From an uncultured Bacteroides sp. (lineage in GTDB: Bacteria > Bacteroidota > Bacteroidia > Bacteroidales > Bacteroidaceae): DNA of 49,583 nt. The stretch's first letter is position 1; every line of letters begins with the position of its first letter. The stretch lies in assembly GCA_944322335.1 (NCBI GenBank), contig CALUOU010000009.1:1-49583 (forward strand), given 5' to 3'. Shown piece by piece: positions 17,135 through 25,089 of this stretch. The notes beneath the pieces were generated by a model, which was not told where the DNA came from, did no database searches, and saw nothing but the letters and a program-made list of their open reading frames with translations. A program made the translations under genes and the position numbers.

Positions 17135-17899
17135 ATGAGAGACTATGAAGCTATGCGAAAGTGGGCGGAATATATCCGCAGGCATGAAGCTAATGTGTTC
17201 AACGCCATCTTCTATGACCGGGAAATCGTGTCGGAGGAGGAGATTCGGACGATCATTGCCAACGTGGCGGAGTTTTTCGCACTGCCAGTGCCTGCCGTCA
17301 ACAGGCAATGCAAGGAGATGGCGCAGATACTGGTGCGGGAAGAGGCCAAAGAGTGTGAACTGCATTACAACCTGGAAATGCTGACAAAAGCCGGCATTAA
17401 CAACAGGGATGCGTTCACACTGTGTTTCGTACACGAAATGGCACACCAGCTCCTGTTCCACCACCGCTTCATGCTTTTCTGCTGCGAACGGTGGATGCAG
17501 GAGCTTGCCGCCGACCTGACAGCCGGACTTTATGCCGGAAAGAAGGGCATTGCCACCGGCAAATATAAATATGTGTTGTCCGTGCAAAAAGCGAACGTCA
17601 CCCATCCGGCCGGAATGCTGCGGGAAGAGATTGTGGACTATGGCAGGCTGTTTCTGAAAAGACATCAGCTGAATGATTCCAACAAGATGCAGACCGTCAT
17701 CAAGCTGTTGCCGGCCTTTGTGTACAGCCATTACGGAAAACTGAAAACAGACTGGCACCAAGTGTTGCATGAGCTGGAGTTTCCGCCTCCACCGCCCAAA
17801 AGCTATTCACCGGAAGACCTGCCGGAGAGCAATTTGCTGAAACAGACCCTATTGAAAATACAACATAAAAAAAAGACCAACAATGAAAACAACAGCTGA
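17135..17899 (+). CDS. Uncharacterised zincin-like (HExxH) protein
   Basis: 254-aa soluble protein of no family I can name. The metal site is HEMAH (100-104), followed about 20 residues later by ELAAD (123-127), the arrangement of gluzincin/minigluzin-type metalloproteases where the downstream Glu or Asp is the third ligand. Residues 105-120 are rich in His and aromatics (LLFHHRFMLFCCERW). The C-terminal third is helical, ends in a poly-proline turn (FPPPPPKSY) and a basic tail. No signal peptide or membrane helix, so cytoplasmic. It overlaps the next gene by 17 bases, so the two are surely made together. Possible role: processing a partner such as the sigma-like protein; inferred from context. 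Confidence 0.75.
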   Translation: MRDYEAMRKWAEYIRRHEANVFNAIFYDREIVSEEEIRTIIANVAEFFALPVPAVNRQCKEMAQILVREEAKECELHYNLEMLTKAGINNRDAFTLCFVHEMAHQLLFHHRFMLFCCERWMQELAADLTAGLYAGKKGIATGKYKYVLSVQKANVTHPAGMLREEIVDYGRLFLKRHQLNDSNKMQTVIKLLPAFVYSHYGKLKTDWHQVLHELEFPPPPPKSYSPEDLPESNLLKQTLLKIQHKKKTNNENNS

Positions 17900-19169
17900 C
17901 CTTCCACAATACCAACCGAGTATAGGCAAACTCATTACAGAAGACTGTTCGATAGGCCAATTGTGCGACAACCGCATCTGCCTGCTTGCCGAGGAAGACT
18001 CCCCCTTGGCTCAGACAGCCTTGCAAACCATGCAAGAGCTGCGCGGCGGAAGGGCGGATGAGGGCTGGTTCCACAGCTATGACATGGAAATCATGCCCGA
18101 ACTTGAACTGGACAACCACCCTTCCGTCAGACGGCAAATAGAGACGGAAGGAGACAACCTGCTGATCCAACTGACTTCCCTTCTCCCCGGTCCCAAACGG
18201 TTTCTGACCGTCCGGACAGATGAGCTGAATGCAGGCGCAGACATCGGCCTGATGATCTATTCCGCCGAGAAACTGGCTAAGGCAGACGCAGCCCTGGTCA
18301 TGAAAAGATTCGCTTTGGAAGACACGAGACAGTTTGAACGCTGGGGACGGGATGCCTTGATGAACAGCCGCGGTTTCTATGCCGACTACTTCGCCCAACA
18401 GGAAGAAAGCATGATGCATCCGGTGTTCCACATGGCGGTCGCTCCTCCCTCCGCAAGCTCCGAGCGTTACAAAAGACTGACCTATCAATCCCGCATGGAT
18501 ATATTCAGCCATGTCCTGGACTATTTGAAAAAGTATCATAAAAATCCGCAGGATGAAAAGATCAACGCCGAACTTGACTGGTTTTTCGAGAACATAGACT
18601 CCGCCACCTGGAAACACTTTTTCCTGAAGCAGTCTCCTAAACTTCAAGAAAAAATGTTCTGCTTTGTCAACCCTAAGATGCAGGCGGAAGCTTCAACCTT
18701 GGATCTGAAGGTGGAATACATCGGGAGCATAGACAAAAACAAAAAAAACGACGGGAAATACCGCCTCTTCATGAAAAGAGAGTATGAGACGCTGATGGTG
18801 CATTTCCAACGGAAAAGCGGATTTATCTTATACCTTATCTACCTGATTGACAGAAAAAAGAATGGAGACAAGGTGGATACGCTAAACCTGAGCCAGCATA
18901 AAGGGCTTTTCAGCCGCCTGTATGAAATGACTTACTCCATTGACGGGAACAAAGTGTTTGAGGATCTGATGAGGCATTACAACAGCGACCAGGAAATGAA
19001 GCAAAAAAACATTTATGGTGTGCTCGACTCCATCCGGAAAGACGTGGGTGCTGTCTGCGAAAGGATGCAGGAGCCTCCAGAGCCATTCCTGATTCAAGAC
19101 ATCTCTTCACATTTGGCAGTCTTGCCGCAACGTATCTTGCTGCCCCAAGAGATCATGCAGTTGCTGTAG
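17883..19169 (+). CDS. Uncharacterised 428-aa protein of the zincin/sigma-like module
   Basis: I do not recognise this protein. It has no signal peptide and no membrane helices apart from one short hydrophobic run (GFILYLIYLIDRKK, near 315-328). The N-terminal 150 residues look mixed alpha/beta; the middle (about 205-330) is charged and partly basic (NKKNDGKYRLFMKREYETLMVHF), and the C-terminus is helical. Its start overlaps the zincin gene by 17 bases, implying translational coupling and probably a physical partnership. A 12-bp hairpin follows about 100 bases after its stop, before the sigma-like gene. No catalytic motif is visible. Confidence 0.7.
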   Translation: MKTTADLPQYQPSIGKLITEDCSIGQLCDNRICLLAEEDSPLAQTALQTMQELRGGRADEGWFHSYDMEIMPELELDNHPSVRRQIETEGDNLLIQLTSLLPGPKRFLTVRTDELNAGADIGLMIYSAEKLAKADAALVMKRFALEDTRQFERWGRDALMNSRGFYADYFAQQEESMMHPVFHMAVAPPSASSERYKRLTYQSRMDIFSHVLDYLKKYHKNPQDEKINAELDWFFENIDSATWKHFFLKQSPKLQEKMFCFVNPKMQAEASTLDLKVEYIGSIDKNKKNDGKYRLFMKREYETLMVHFQRKSGFILYLIYLIDRKKNGDKVDTLNLSQHKGLFSRLYEMTYSIDGNKVFEDLMRHYNSDQEMKQKNIYGVLDSIRKDVGAVCERMQEPPEPFLIQDISSHLAVLPQRILLPQEIMQLL

Positions 19170-19272
19170 TGTTAAACCACATTAACAATTTCAAATAAAC
19201 AACTGATTATCAACGCATCTAAAGTCCACCCAACAAGTACATTACAAAACACAGCCCGTCTGCCGGAATCTG

Positions 19273-19310
19273 CCGACCTTTGCAATGAGACCTGACACTG
19301 CAAAGGTCGG
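19273..19310 (+). terminator. 12-bp perfect hairpin upstream of sigma-like gene
   Basis: CCGACCTTTGCA (19273-19284) and its exact complement TGCAAAGGTCGG (19299-19310) flank a 14-base loop, followed by TTTCGTTTATGTTT. It could terminate the zincin/428-aa transcript or act as a cis element for the sigma-like gene that starts 36 bases later. The T-tract is interrupted. Confidence 0.45.
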
Positions 19311-19345
19311 TTTCGTTTATGTTTCACTTAAAGGTTTTGGCAGAT

Positions 19346-20500
19346 ATGAAGACAAATGCAGACTTCAGAAGTATCAAGGGAATGGTTGCCGCTATCCGCA
19401 TGGAAATTGAGGCAAGAAACAAGAGACTGTCGGCTACCGATGAAGAATTGATATGTCTTGTACAAAAGAAAGCAGACACTGACAAACGCACTTTCAATGA
19501 CGAGAAAGAATACAGAAAGTATTGTCAGGCGATGATCCGAGAGGTGATGTGGGAAAGCGTCAATACCGAAGAATCCCAAGAAATCATCGACCGGCTGAAA
19601 TCAAACACGCAATTTGCACAGCAGTTCTTCTATGGCACGAACAACAACAGCTGCAACATCAGCCGGTTCCGCTCTAAAATCATCTCCCAAATCAAGCAGA
19701 CTTATCAAGTGAATGTCAGCATAGAGGAATTTGGGAACATCCTTTATTCCCATTTATGGGACAACGGCACCTGGAACGTGCTGGACAAGTATTCCTGCAA
19801 AAGCAGCTTCTTCTCCTGGCTGAGCCAAGTGGCACAACATGAAGTGGTGAAAAAACTGAAAGAAATGAAAGTGATTGACTGCACCCCGGAACGCACCACG
19901 GGAAACACGCGGCTGCTACACACTTCGGTGAATCCCCATGTCTGGGAATACATCCTGTCCGAATTGATGTCAGAAGGGAAAGAGAAAGAGCTGCTTATGG
20001 CTGTACTGGTAGAACGCCGGAAGAAGGACAGCGTAAAGAAAGAGCTGAAGATGGATGACGAAACCTTTCAAAAGGCTTGGAAGAAAGCAGAAAATCTCCT
20101 GAAAGACCGCATCATCCGCAGTGGGAACAGTTATTATGAAGAACTGGTCTTGCGTGACAAATCGCTCTGTAACATAGAAGTAACTGGCGATGTAGGCATG
20201 GATCTGGCCAAAAACATAGCCGCAGAAAACGAGAAAAGCCCTTTGTCCGACATATTCGGCGTTGATTTGAGTCAGGAAGAGGTGCAGGAAAAAGCGCTGA
20301 AATTCCTCCATCGTTTCTCGAAGCAGCTAAAGTGGTCGGACGATGACCGGCAACTGTGGAAGTCACGCTTCATTGAGGACATTTCACCGATCGTGCTTGC
20401 CGAACAAACAGGCAAAGAGCGTTCCTGGATTGACAACCGCTGCTCGCAGCTGAACGCACGGTTCAAACGGGCTGCAAAAAAATGGTGGAAACAGATTTAG
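19346..20500 (+). CDS. Sigma-70-like regulatory protein, unusual architecture
   Basis: 384 aa from ATG 19346 (an in-frame ATG at 19319 is directly behind the hairpin and less likely; AAAGG lies about 10 bases before 19346). The block SIEEFGNILYSHLWDNGTWNVLDKY then SFFSWLSQVAQHEVVKKLKEM resembles ECF sigma region 2. Two later segments resemble region-4-type helix-turn-helices: one in the middle (RRKKDSVKKELKMDDETFQKAWKKAENLL) and one at the end (ISPIVLAEQTGKERSWIDNRCSQLNARFKRA). At about twice the length of a normal ECF sigma (180-200 aa), with an extra N-terminal domain, this is atypical. It is the third gene of the module between dnaE and trxA. Resemblance is by eye; DNA or polymerase binding is inferred. 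Confidence 0.6.
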   Translation: MKTNADFRSIKGMVAAIRMEIEARNKRLSATDEELICLVQKKADTDKRTFNDEKEYRKYCQAMIREVMWESVNTEESQEIIDRLKSNTQFAQQFFYGTNNNSCNISRFRSKIISQIKQTYQVNVSIEEFGNILYSHLWDNGTWNVLDKYSCKSSFFSWLSQVAQHEVVKKLKEMKVIDCTPERTTGNTRLLHTSVNPHVWEYILSELMSEGKEKELLMAVLVERRKKDSVKKELKMDDETFQKAWKKAENLLKDRIIRSGNSYYEELVLRDKSLCNIEVTGDVGMDLAKNIAAENEKSPLSDIFGVDLSQEEVQEKALKFLHRFSKQLKWSDDDRQLWKSRFIEDISPIVLAEQTGKERSWIDNRCSQLNARFKRAAKKWWKQI

Positions 20501-20555
20501 ATCCTTTCTTTGCGAAATTCATCGGTCTGTTACGCATATTAATGAAAAAAATCCC

Positions 20556-20563
20556 TATCTTTG
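20556..20563 (+). promoter_or_regulatory. -7 element of trxA promoter
   Basis: TATCTTTG fits TAnnTTTG exactly, 57 bases before the trxA ATG; no clear TTTG at -33. It places trxA under its own promoter, apart from the sigma-like gene. Confidence 0.5.
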
Positions 20564-20620
20564 CCCCATGAAACCGGATCGGATCCGCGCTTCAGTATAT
20601 AAACTTAAAACGAAACGAAC

Positions 20621-20938
20621 ATGGCATTGGAAATTACAGACAGCAATTTCATGGAGCTTTTGCAGGAAAACGACGCTCCCGTAGTGATTGATTTTTGGGC
20701 GCCTTGGTGCGGTCCTTGTAAAATGGTAAGCCCCATCATCGATGAGCTCGCCAAGGAATACGAAGGCCGGGCTATCATCGGCAAATGCAATGTGGACGAA
20801 AACAATGATGTTTCAAGCAACTTCGGCATCCGCAGCATACCGACTGTCCTCTTCTTCAAAGGCGGGAAACTGATGGACAAGCAGGTCGGATCTACTCAGA
20901 AAGCGACCTACATGGAAAAGCTGGAAGCCTTGCTGTAA
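20621..20938 (+). CDS. trxA: Thioredoxin
   Basis: 105-aa cytoplasmic thiol-disulfide reductant. Active site WCGPC with Cys30 and Cys33; the conserved cis-Pro lies in GIRSIPTVLFFKGG; length is canonical. No signal peptide, so it is the cytoplasmic form rather than a periplasmic TlpA-type protein. It has its own -7 element upstream and is followed 60 bases later by a small acidic protein on the same strand. The usual partner thioredoxin reductase is not in the window. Confidence 0.95.
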   Translation: MALEITDSNFMELLQENDAPVVIDFWAPWCGPCKMVSPIIDELAKEYEGRAIIGKCNVDENNDVSSNFGIRSIPTVLFFKGGKLMDKQVGSTQKATYMEKLEALL

Positions 20939-20998
20939 AGTCAAAAGCCATAAGACCAGTACAATTGATGTTTCAACTTTTAAACCCTATTCTTCTAT

Positions 20999-21328
20999 AT
21001 GGCACAGAATGATGAATTTCAGCAAGAAGATCTCGATGACGAAAAGACCATCGAATACATCAAGAACTATATGCCTCAAGAGCTGAAAGGAAAGTTTTCC
21101 GATGACGAGCTCCATTACATTCTCGACCTCATCGATGAATATTACATAGAGAACGAAGTCTATGAAGAAGAGCCTGATGAAGAAGGCTACATCAACATCG
21201 ATCTGGACAAGGTTGTAGACTATGTTGTAAGCGAAGCCAGTGCTGACCACATAGGTGAATACGATCCGGAGGAAATCTTGTTCATCGTTCAAGCAGAGTT
21301 AGAATATGGCGAGTCGTTGTATGATTAG
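20999..21328 (+). CDS. Conserved-looking acidic protein, function unknown
   Basis: 109 aa, strongly acidic (many Asp/Glu, few Lys/Arg) and rich in Tyr, with no signal peptide, Cys or membrane helix. Pattern EKTIEYIKNYMPQELKGKFSDDELHYILDLIDEYY suggests a helical domain, then an acidic loop and a second helical part (DLDKVVDYVVSEASADHIGEYDPEEILFIVQAELEY). It follows trxA by 60 bases and ends at a strong bidirectional terminator, so it is probably in the trxA transcript. From memory, similar short acidic proteins sit beside trxA in related Bacteroides. No function can be given. Confidence 0.7.
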   Translation: MAQNDEFQQEDLDDEKTIEYIKNYMPQELKGKFSDDELHYILDLIDEYYIENEVYEEEPDEEGYINIDLDKVVDYVVSEASADHIGEYDPEEILFIVQAELEYGESLYD

Positions 21329-21506
21329 AAACAAGAACGAGCAATAGAGACGAATGTCTTTTTCACTTTACAGCAAAACAGTGCTGGCTCAAGATGTAGA
21401 GGCACGCAAATCGCGTCCCCTCGCCAGCAACTCGTTTGAACGGCATATTTGCCACCTGTAAACAGATCATTGTTCGCAAATTACTCCCGTTTAACAATAA
21501 GTGCAA

Positions 21507-21557
21507 AATTGGACGGATGTGTGGGTGATGCCCACATAATCCGTCCAATTCTTTTTT
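21507..21557 (+). terminator. Bidirectional intrinsic terminator
   Basis: AATTGGACGGAT (21507-21518) pairs perfectly with ATCCGTCCAATT (21539-21550), with an inner GTGGG/CCCAC stem, followed by a run of T on the plus strand and an A-rich flank that gives T on the minus strand. It lies between convergent genes. Confidence 0.8.
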
Positions 21558-21567
21558 ATTATGCTCT

Positions 21568-21807
21568 CTACACAGCCTGTCCGGAATGTACGTCCGGTGT
21601 GTTCAGGAAAAAGAACACAGCTGTTCCTATCAGAATTATGCCTAACACCCCATAGAACCAACGCGCTTGCCGACGCCCCACGTTGCTGACTATGAACTGA
21701 GTGTTTCGGGCTGTGAAAAACCAATTCCAATCAAACACGGCCGCCAGCAACGCGGTCAGTCCCGTTGCAGCGAATATGAATAGGATAAGGCAATGGCTCA
21801 GAATCAC
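21568..21807 (-). CDS. Imm17-like small membrane protein
   Basis: 79-aa protein with two membrane helices ([19 protein letters not shown] and [19 protein letters not shown]) separated by NWNWFF-type aromatics and the conserved [14 protein letters not shown] segment. This pattern matches proteins annotated as immunity 17 family in Bacteroidetes. No toxin gene is present nearby; instead it overlaps tsaE by 4 bases (ATGA type), so it is co-translated with a tRNA-modification gene. Either it is an orphan immunity protein or the family has a housekeeping role; the context favours the second. Confidence 0.6.
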   Translation of the reverse strand: MILSHCLILFIFAATGLTALLAAVFDWNWFFTARNTQFIVSNVGRRQARWFYGVLGIILIGTAVFFFLNTPDVHSGQAV

Positions 21808-22229
21808 GCTCCCTCCTCCATCGTCAGTTTGCGGACACCGTTTTCTGTCTCTTCGATGGTGACTTTCACCGTATCACCCGGCAATAAATCTTCTATCATC
21901 TCCGGCCATTCAATAAAACAGACGGCACCGCTGTAGAAATAGTCTTCATAACCCAAGTCGTAAACTTCTTCCAGCTTCTTGATGCGGTAGAAGTCGAAGT
22001 GGTAAATCAGTTCGCCAGCGATGTCCGAACGGTATTCGTTGACAATGGCAAAAGTAGGCGAAGTAATGGCATCAGACACGCCTAAGACTTCGCAGACGGC
22101 TTTGATGAACGTGGTTTTTCCTGCCCCCATTTTCCCGTAGAAGGCAAAAACAGTGTTGCCGCCCATGTGTTCCACAAACTGACGGGCAACTTCTTGAATC
22201 TGATCTAATGATTGGATAGAGAATTCCAT
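21804..22229 (-). CDS. tsaE: tRNA threonylcarbamoyladenosine biosynthesis ATPase TsaE
   Basis: 141-aa P-loop protein needed with TsaB, TsaC/TsaC2 and TsaD for t6A37 in ANN-decoding tRNAs. Walker A is [14 protein letters not shown] (residues 31-44); [11 protein letters not shown] and IYHFDFYRI are the family switch motifs, and the conserved [13 protein letters not shown] stretch follows. Length is standard. It begins 5 bases after the ABC permease stop and overlaps the Imm17-like gene. Its leader has ATCACTA repeats. TsaB and TsaD are not in the window. Confidence 0.93.
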   Translation of the reverse strand: MEFSIQSLDQIQEVARQFVEHMGGNTVFAFYGKMGAGKTTFIKAVCEVLGVSDAITSPTFAIVNEYRSDIAGELIYHFDFYRIKKLEEVYDLGYEDYFYSGAVCFIEWPEMIEDLLPGDTVKVTIEETENGVRKLTMEEGA

Positions 22230-22250
22230 ATTTATTAGTGATTAGTGATT
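22230..22250 (-). promoter_or_regulatory. ATCACTA-repeat leader before tsaE
   Basis: Minus-strand sequence directly before the tsaE ATG holds AATCACT twice followed by AATAAAT and overlaps the end of the permease gene. Same leader type as before the ThDP gene and, more loosely, birA. Confidence 0.35.
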
Positions 22251-23047
22251 TGCGATAAAGACTTGAATAATTTGCATAAGACATATATCAGGATGGATAT
22301 GAAGATGATGGAGGCTCCTGACGGCACATTCAAATAGAACGAAAGCAGCAACCCTCCCAAACAACTGGCATATCCAAGAATGACAGAAACGATCATAATC
22401 TGCCTGAAACGTGAGGTAAACAGGTTGGCCGTCATCTGCGGAATGGTGAGGAGCGAAATCACCAATACGATGCCTACCATACGCAAGCATGCCACAATGG
22501 TCAGTGCTATGAACATCATCAACACATATTCAAAGATCCGTACCGGAATGCCTTGCGAGCGTGCGAACTCACGATCAAAGGCCACATAAAGAATGGGATG
22601 CAGGTAAAGCCCGAAAAAGGCCAATAACACCCCAGCCAATACACCCAGAAGGGTAATGTCTCCCAGAGTAATGGTCAGAATGTTGCCAAACAAGTAAGCC
22701 GAAAGGTCTGGAGCGAATCCGGGAGAAAGGAACGTAAATATAATGCCCAATGCCATGCCCAATGTCCAGAACACAGCAATGGCTGAATCTTCACGCATGT
22801 CTTTCCGTTTGCTCAGCCATTCCACCCCAAAAGCAGACAAAACAGCAAAGACCGAAGCCGACAATAAAGGCGATATGCCCAGATACAAGCCCAATCCAAT
22901 ACCGCCAAACGACGCATGCGTCAGCCCGCCGCTGATAAACACCAACCGGCGAGTGACAATGTAAGTGCCCACCAGCCCGCAAGCGATACTGGCCAACAGG
23001 CTGCCAATGAGAGCGTGCTGAAAAAAGATATATTGCAGTAAGTCCAT
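22235..23047 (-). CDS. Metal (zinc/manganese-type) ABC transporter permease
   Basis: 270-aa inner-membrane permease of the ZnuB/MntB family, with about eight hydrophobic helices. Start taken at ATG 23047 ([53 protein letters not shown]); an upstream open frame to 23182 overlaps the preceding gene and reads as nonsense. The motif [14 protein letters not shown] is typical of the family. No ATPase or substrate-binding protein is next to it, so its partners must be elsewhere. It follows the small CCGxHxxC membrane protein by 25 bases. Confidence 0.9.
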   Translation of the reverse strand: MDLLQYIFFQHALIGSLLASIACGLVGTYIVTRRLVFISGGLTHASFGGIGLGLYLGISPLLSASVFAVLSAFGVEWLSKRKDMREDSAIAVFWTLGMALGIIFTFLSPGFAPDLSAYLFGNILTITLGDITLLGVLAGVLLAFFGLYLHPILYVAFDREFARSQGIPVRIFEYVLMMFIALTIVACLRMVGIVLVISLLTIPQMTANLFTSRFRQIMIVSVILGYASCLGGLLLSFYLNVPSGASIIFISILIYVLCKLFKSLSQITNH

Positions 23048-23072
23048 CGTGTGTCTGTTTCTATTCCGTCGT

Positions 23073-23489
23073 TCAGTTTCTCCGTTCACCCACAACCAGC
23101 AGGACTTCGTCTTTGACACCATCGGGCAAGGCGATGCCACGCAGCTGCAAACTGCGCACCCATCCGGCCACATCTTCCTCACGCATGGTATAAAACACGT
23201 CGCGAAACTCGTCCTCCTGCTCCGCAGTATAACAGTCAGGAGCAGTGCCTATGTAACGATCCAAGTCTTCATCGTCATAATATTCTATCTTTTTGCTGAC
23301 AGCGGCCAGCAGACTGTCCCGTTCGCACACTTCGTGTTGCCCGCAACATTCCGTGTCCGCCATCTTCACTTCAGGCATGGCTTCACGCTGTCCGCTCTCC
23401 ACCTCCCGATGCAGACGGCGGTTACGGGCCACACCAGCCATCGCGGCAACACATCCCAAGAGAATCAGACTAATTATGAGTATCCACAT
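23073..23489 (-). CDS. Small membrane protein with CCGxHxxC motif
   Basis: 138-aa protein of unknown function. One N-terminal membrane helix (MWILIISLILLGCVAAMAGVA), then a charged segment, a Cys/His cluster (ECCGQHEVCERD, near 47-58) that could bind metal or a redox cofactor, and a helical C-terminal domain (DDEDLDRYIGTAPDCYTAEQEDEFRDVFYTMREEDV). It is the first gene after the promoter at 23515-23546 and directly precedes the metal permease, so a role linked to metal uptake is plausible but not shown. Confidence 0.7.
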   Translation of the reverse strand: MWILIISLILLGCVAAMAGVARNRRLHREVESGQREAMPEVKMADTECCGQHEVCERDSLLAAVSKKIEYYDDEDLDRYIGTAPDCYTAEQEDEFRDVFYTMREEDVAGWVRSLQLRGIALPDGVKDEVLLVVGERRN

Positions 23490-23514
23490 ATCTGTTTCAT
23501 TCGCTATATTGCCG

Positions 23515-23546
23515 CAAAAATACGAATCTATGAGGGATTACGCAAA
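23515..23546 (-). promoter_or_regulatory. Promoter of membrane protein/permease/tsaE operon
   Basis: Minus-strand -33 TTTG (23543-23546) and -7 TATTTTTG (23515-23522), exactly 20 bases apart. Transcription would start about 20 bases before the 138-aa gene. Confidence 0.7.
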
Positions 23547-23568
23547 TCTTTTTTCTTCCCAATCCCGC

Positions 23569-24258
23569 TCAGAAAAGCTCAACCTGATAATATTCATCGG
23601 TCCACAGGCAGTCACAGAATACAATTTTGCCGCCTTCCTGCCCAATCCTCACTTTGGGGCTTCTCACACGGTTGTGGCCTACAATCTGCTGGAATCCATG
23701 CAAAGGATTGGTCAGCTCGTCAATGTCCGCCCAGTAAATGCCGCCGAAATCGCCGCCGAAAGGTCCGAAACGTCCGCCTCTCAACGGACCTATACGATAA
23801 AGAGAACGCCGTTGCTCCTCGGTGGGATTGTTCAGCTGGTCGGCAATGGACTTGGTGACATCGCCATGAAAGTCGCCGTCAAACCATTCTTGCGATACGC
23901 CGGCATGCGTGAAGAGCGTCTTGCCTTCCTGATAGGCATTCTGAAACAATGATATGTCTTGAGTGAAAAGTTTACGCGCTTCCTCCGCTATGTCCGGATT
24001 GTAACGAGAGCTGCGGGGAGCGTCGTCATAGATATAGTGGATATCATGGTTGCCTATCAGCAAGGTCACATCCTCCGGATACTCCTTTTTCAACTTTATG
24101 ATGGCTGACAGGTTGCTGCACAACAGCTCCGGATCGATAGGAGTATAAGGATCCAGATAGTCTCCTAAAAACACAAAACGGAATTTATCCATTTGTTGAA
24201 CGATGTGCGTCCAAAGAAACAGTCCATGCACATCCCCTATGGCTATAATTGGCTTCAT
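23569..24258 (-). CDS. Calcineurin-like metallophosphoesterase
   Basis: 229-aa enzyme of the PPP-type phosphoesterase fold that binds two metal ions. Motifs: GDVHG (8-12), GDYLD (32-36), GNHD (69-72) and later His residues (THAGVSQEW near 147, GHNRVR near 207). No signal peptide. Such proteins act as protein phosphatases or diadenosine-tetraphosphate hydrolases; sequence does not decide between them. It has its own well-formed promoter at 24311-24342 and is separated by 79 bases from the next operon on the same strand. Confidence 0.88.
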   Translation of the reverse strand: MKPIIAIGDVHGLFLWTHIVQQMDKFRFVFLGDYLDPYTPIDPELLCSNLSAIIKLKKEYPEDVTLLIGNHDIHYIYDDAPRSSRYNPDIAEEARKLFTQDISLFQNAYQEGKTLFTHAGVSQEWFDGDFHGDVTKSIADQLNNPTEEQRRSLYRIGPLRGGRFGPFGGDFGGIYWADIDELTNPLHGFQQIVGHNRVRSPKVRIGQEGGKIVFCDCLWTDEYYQVELF

Positions 24259-24606
24259 AAGCTTATGTCTTTCTTAAAATGATAAATAAAAAAACGATGT
24301 ACTCTTTTTGCAAAGATATGAAGATATGCCTAATAATGCAAACATTTGGCTGAAAAGCTTTTTCTGAAAAGAAAGCTTCGCTAGCCCTATTGCTACCGAC
24401 AATTTTATATCCGTTACGAAATCTGTTCTTATCAGCTATAACCGCAGAGCCGTGCGGCCTTGGCAAGGGCATGCTCCTGCCGATTGTCCGATTCTTGCCT
24501 GGACATGCAAGAAGACTTTCCGCACCCTGTCTTCAGAGAAATGCGAAATGGCACCCAAACGGCAGCGGCAGAACTTCAAAATGACACCTGAAGAAAACCT
24601 TTTCTC
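24259..24606. other. 348-base gap with phosphoesterase promoter
   Basis: Contains the promoter at 24311-24342. The part 24430-24606, downstream of tadA, is GC-richer with small dyads such as CTTCA-N10-TGAAG near 24574, but I see no gene or clear terminator. Confidence 0.5.
24311..24342 (-). promoter_or_regulatory. Promoter of the phosphoesterase gene
   Basis: Minus-strand -33 TTTG (24339-24342) and -7 TATCTTTG (24311-24318), 20 bases apart, a full match to the Bacteroides consensus. Confidence 0.7.
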
Positions 24607-25041
24607 TCAATGCCTTCGTTTTGCAAAGAAACTTTTCATCAAATCCGCACATTCCTCGGCCAGCACTCCGGAAACGACTTCCGTCTTGGGGTGCAAAGCT
24701 TGGGGAGCATAACGGCGATAGCCCCGTTTCTCATCTTCCGCGCCAAACACCAGACGCCCCAGCTGAGCCCAGCCTATGGCACCGGCACACATCACACACG
24801 GCTCTATCGTGACATAAAGCGTGCAAGAATTCAAGTATTTGCCGCCCAACGTGGAAGCGGCAGCCGTAAGAGCCAGCATCTCGGCATGAGCTGTCACATC
24901 GGTCAACGTTTCTGTCAGGTTGTGCGCACGGGCTATGATACGGTCTTGGCACACCACAACCGCCCCTACGGGCACCTCACCATCATCGGCTGCCTGCCTG
25001 GCCTCAATCAGAGCCTGCTTCATATAATAAATGTCATCCAT
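24607..25041 (-). CDS. tadA: tRNA-specific adenosine deaminase
   Basis: 144-aa zinc deaminase that converts A34 to inosine in tRNA-Arg(ACG). The zinc/active-site motifs are HAE (52-54, with the catalytic Glu54) and PCVMC (81-85, with zinc ligands Cys82 and Cys85). Length and order match TadA rather than the riboflavin or cytosine deaminases, and the C-terminal helix ends in FFAKRRH. It follows the small RHH-like gene by 48 bases on the same strand. Confidence 0.92.
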   Translation of the reverse strand: MDDIYYMKQALIEARQAADDGEVPVGAVVVCQDRIIARAHNLTETLTDVTAHAEMLALTAAASTLGGKYLNSCTLYVTIEPCVMCAGAIGWAQLGRLVFGAEDEKRGYRRYAPQALHPKTEVVSGVLAEECADLMKSFFAKRRH

Positions 25042-25089
25042 CGCAAAAAAACAAAGAGTTGAGTTGTTGTATCAGTCTGAATCGGGAGA

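Noticed and set aside
17135-17899. Site-2 protease cleaving an anti-sigma factor
   Set aside because: HExxH is present but there are no membrane helices, which that family needs.
23048-23182. 45-residue N-terminal extension of the metal permease
   Set aside because: Cys-rich nonsense overlapping the preceding gene; the family start fits ATG 23047.
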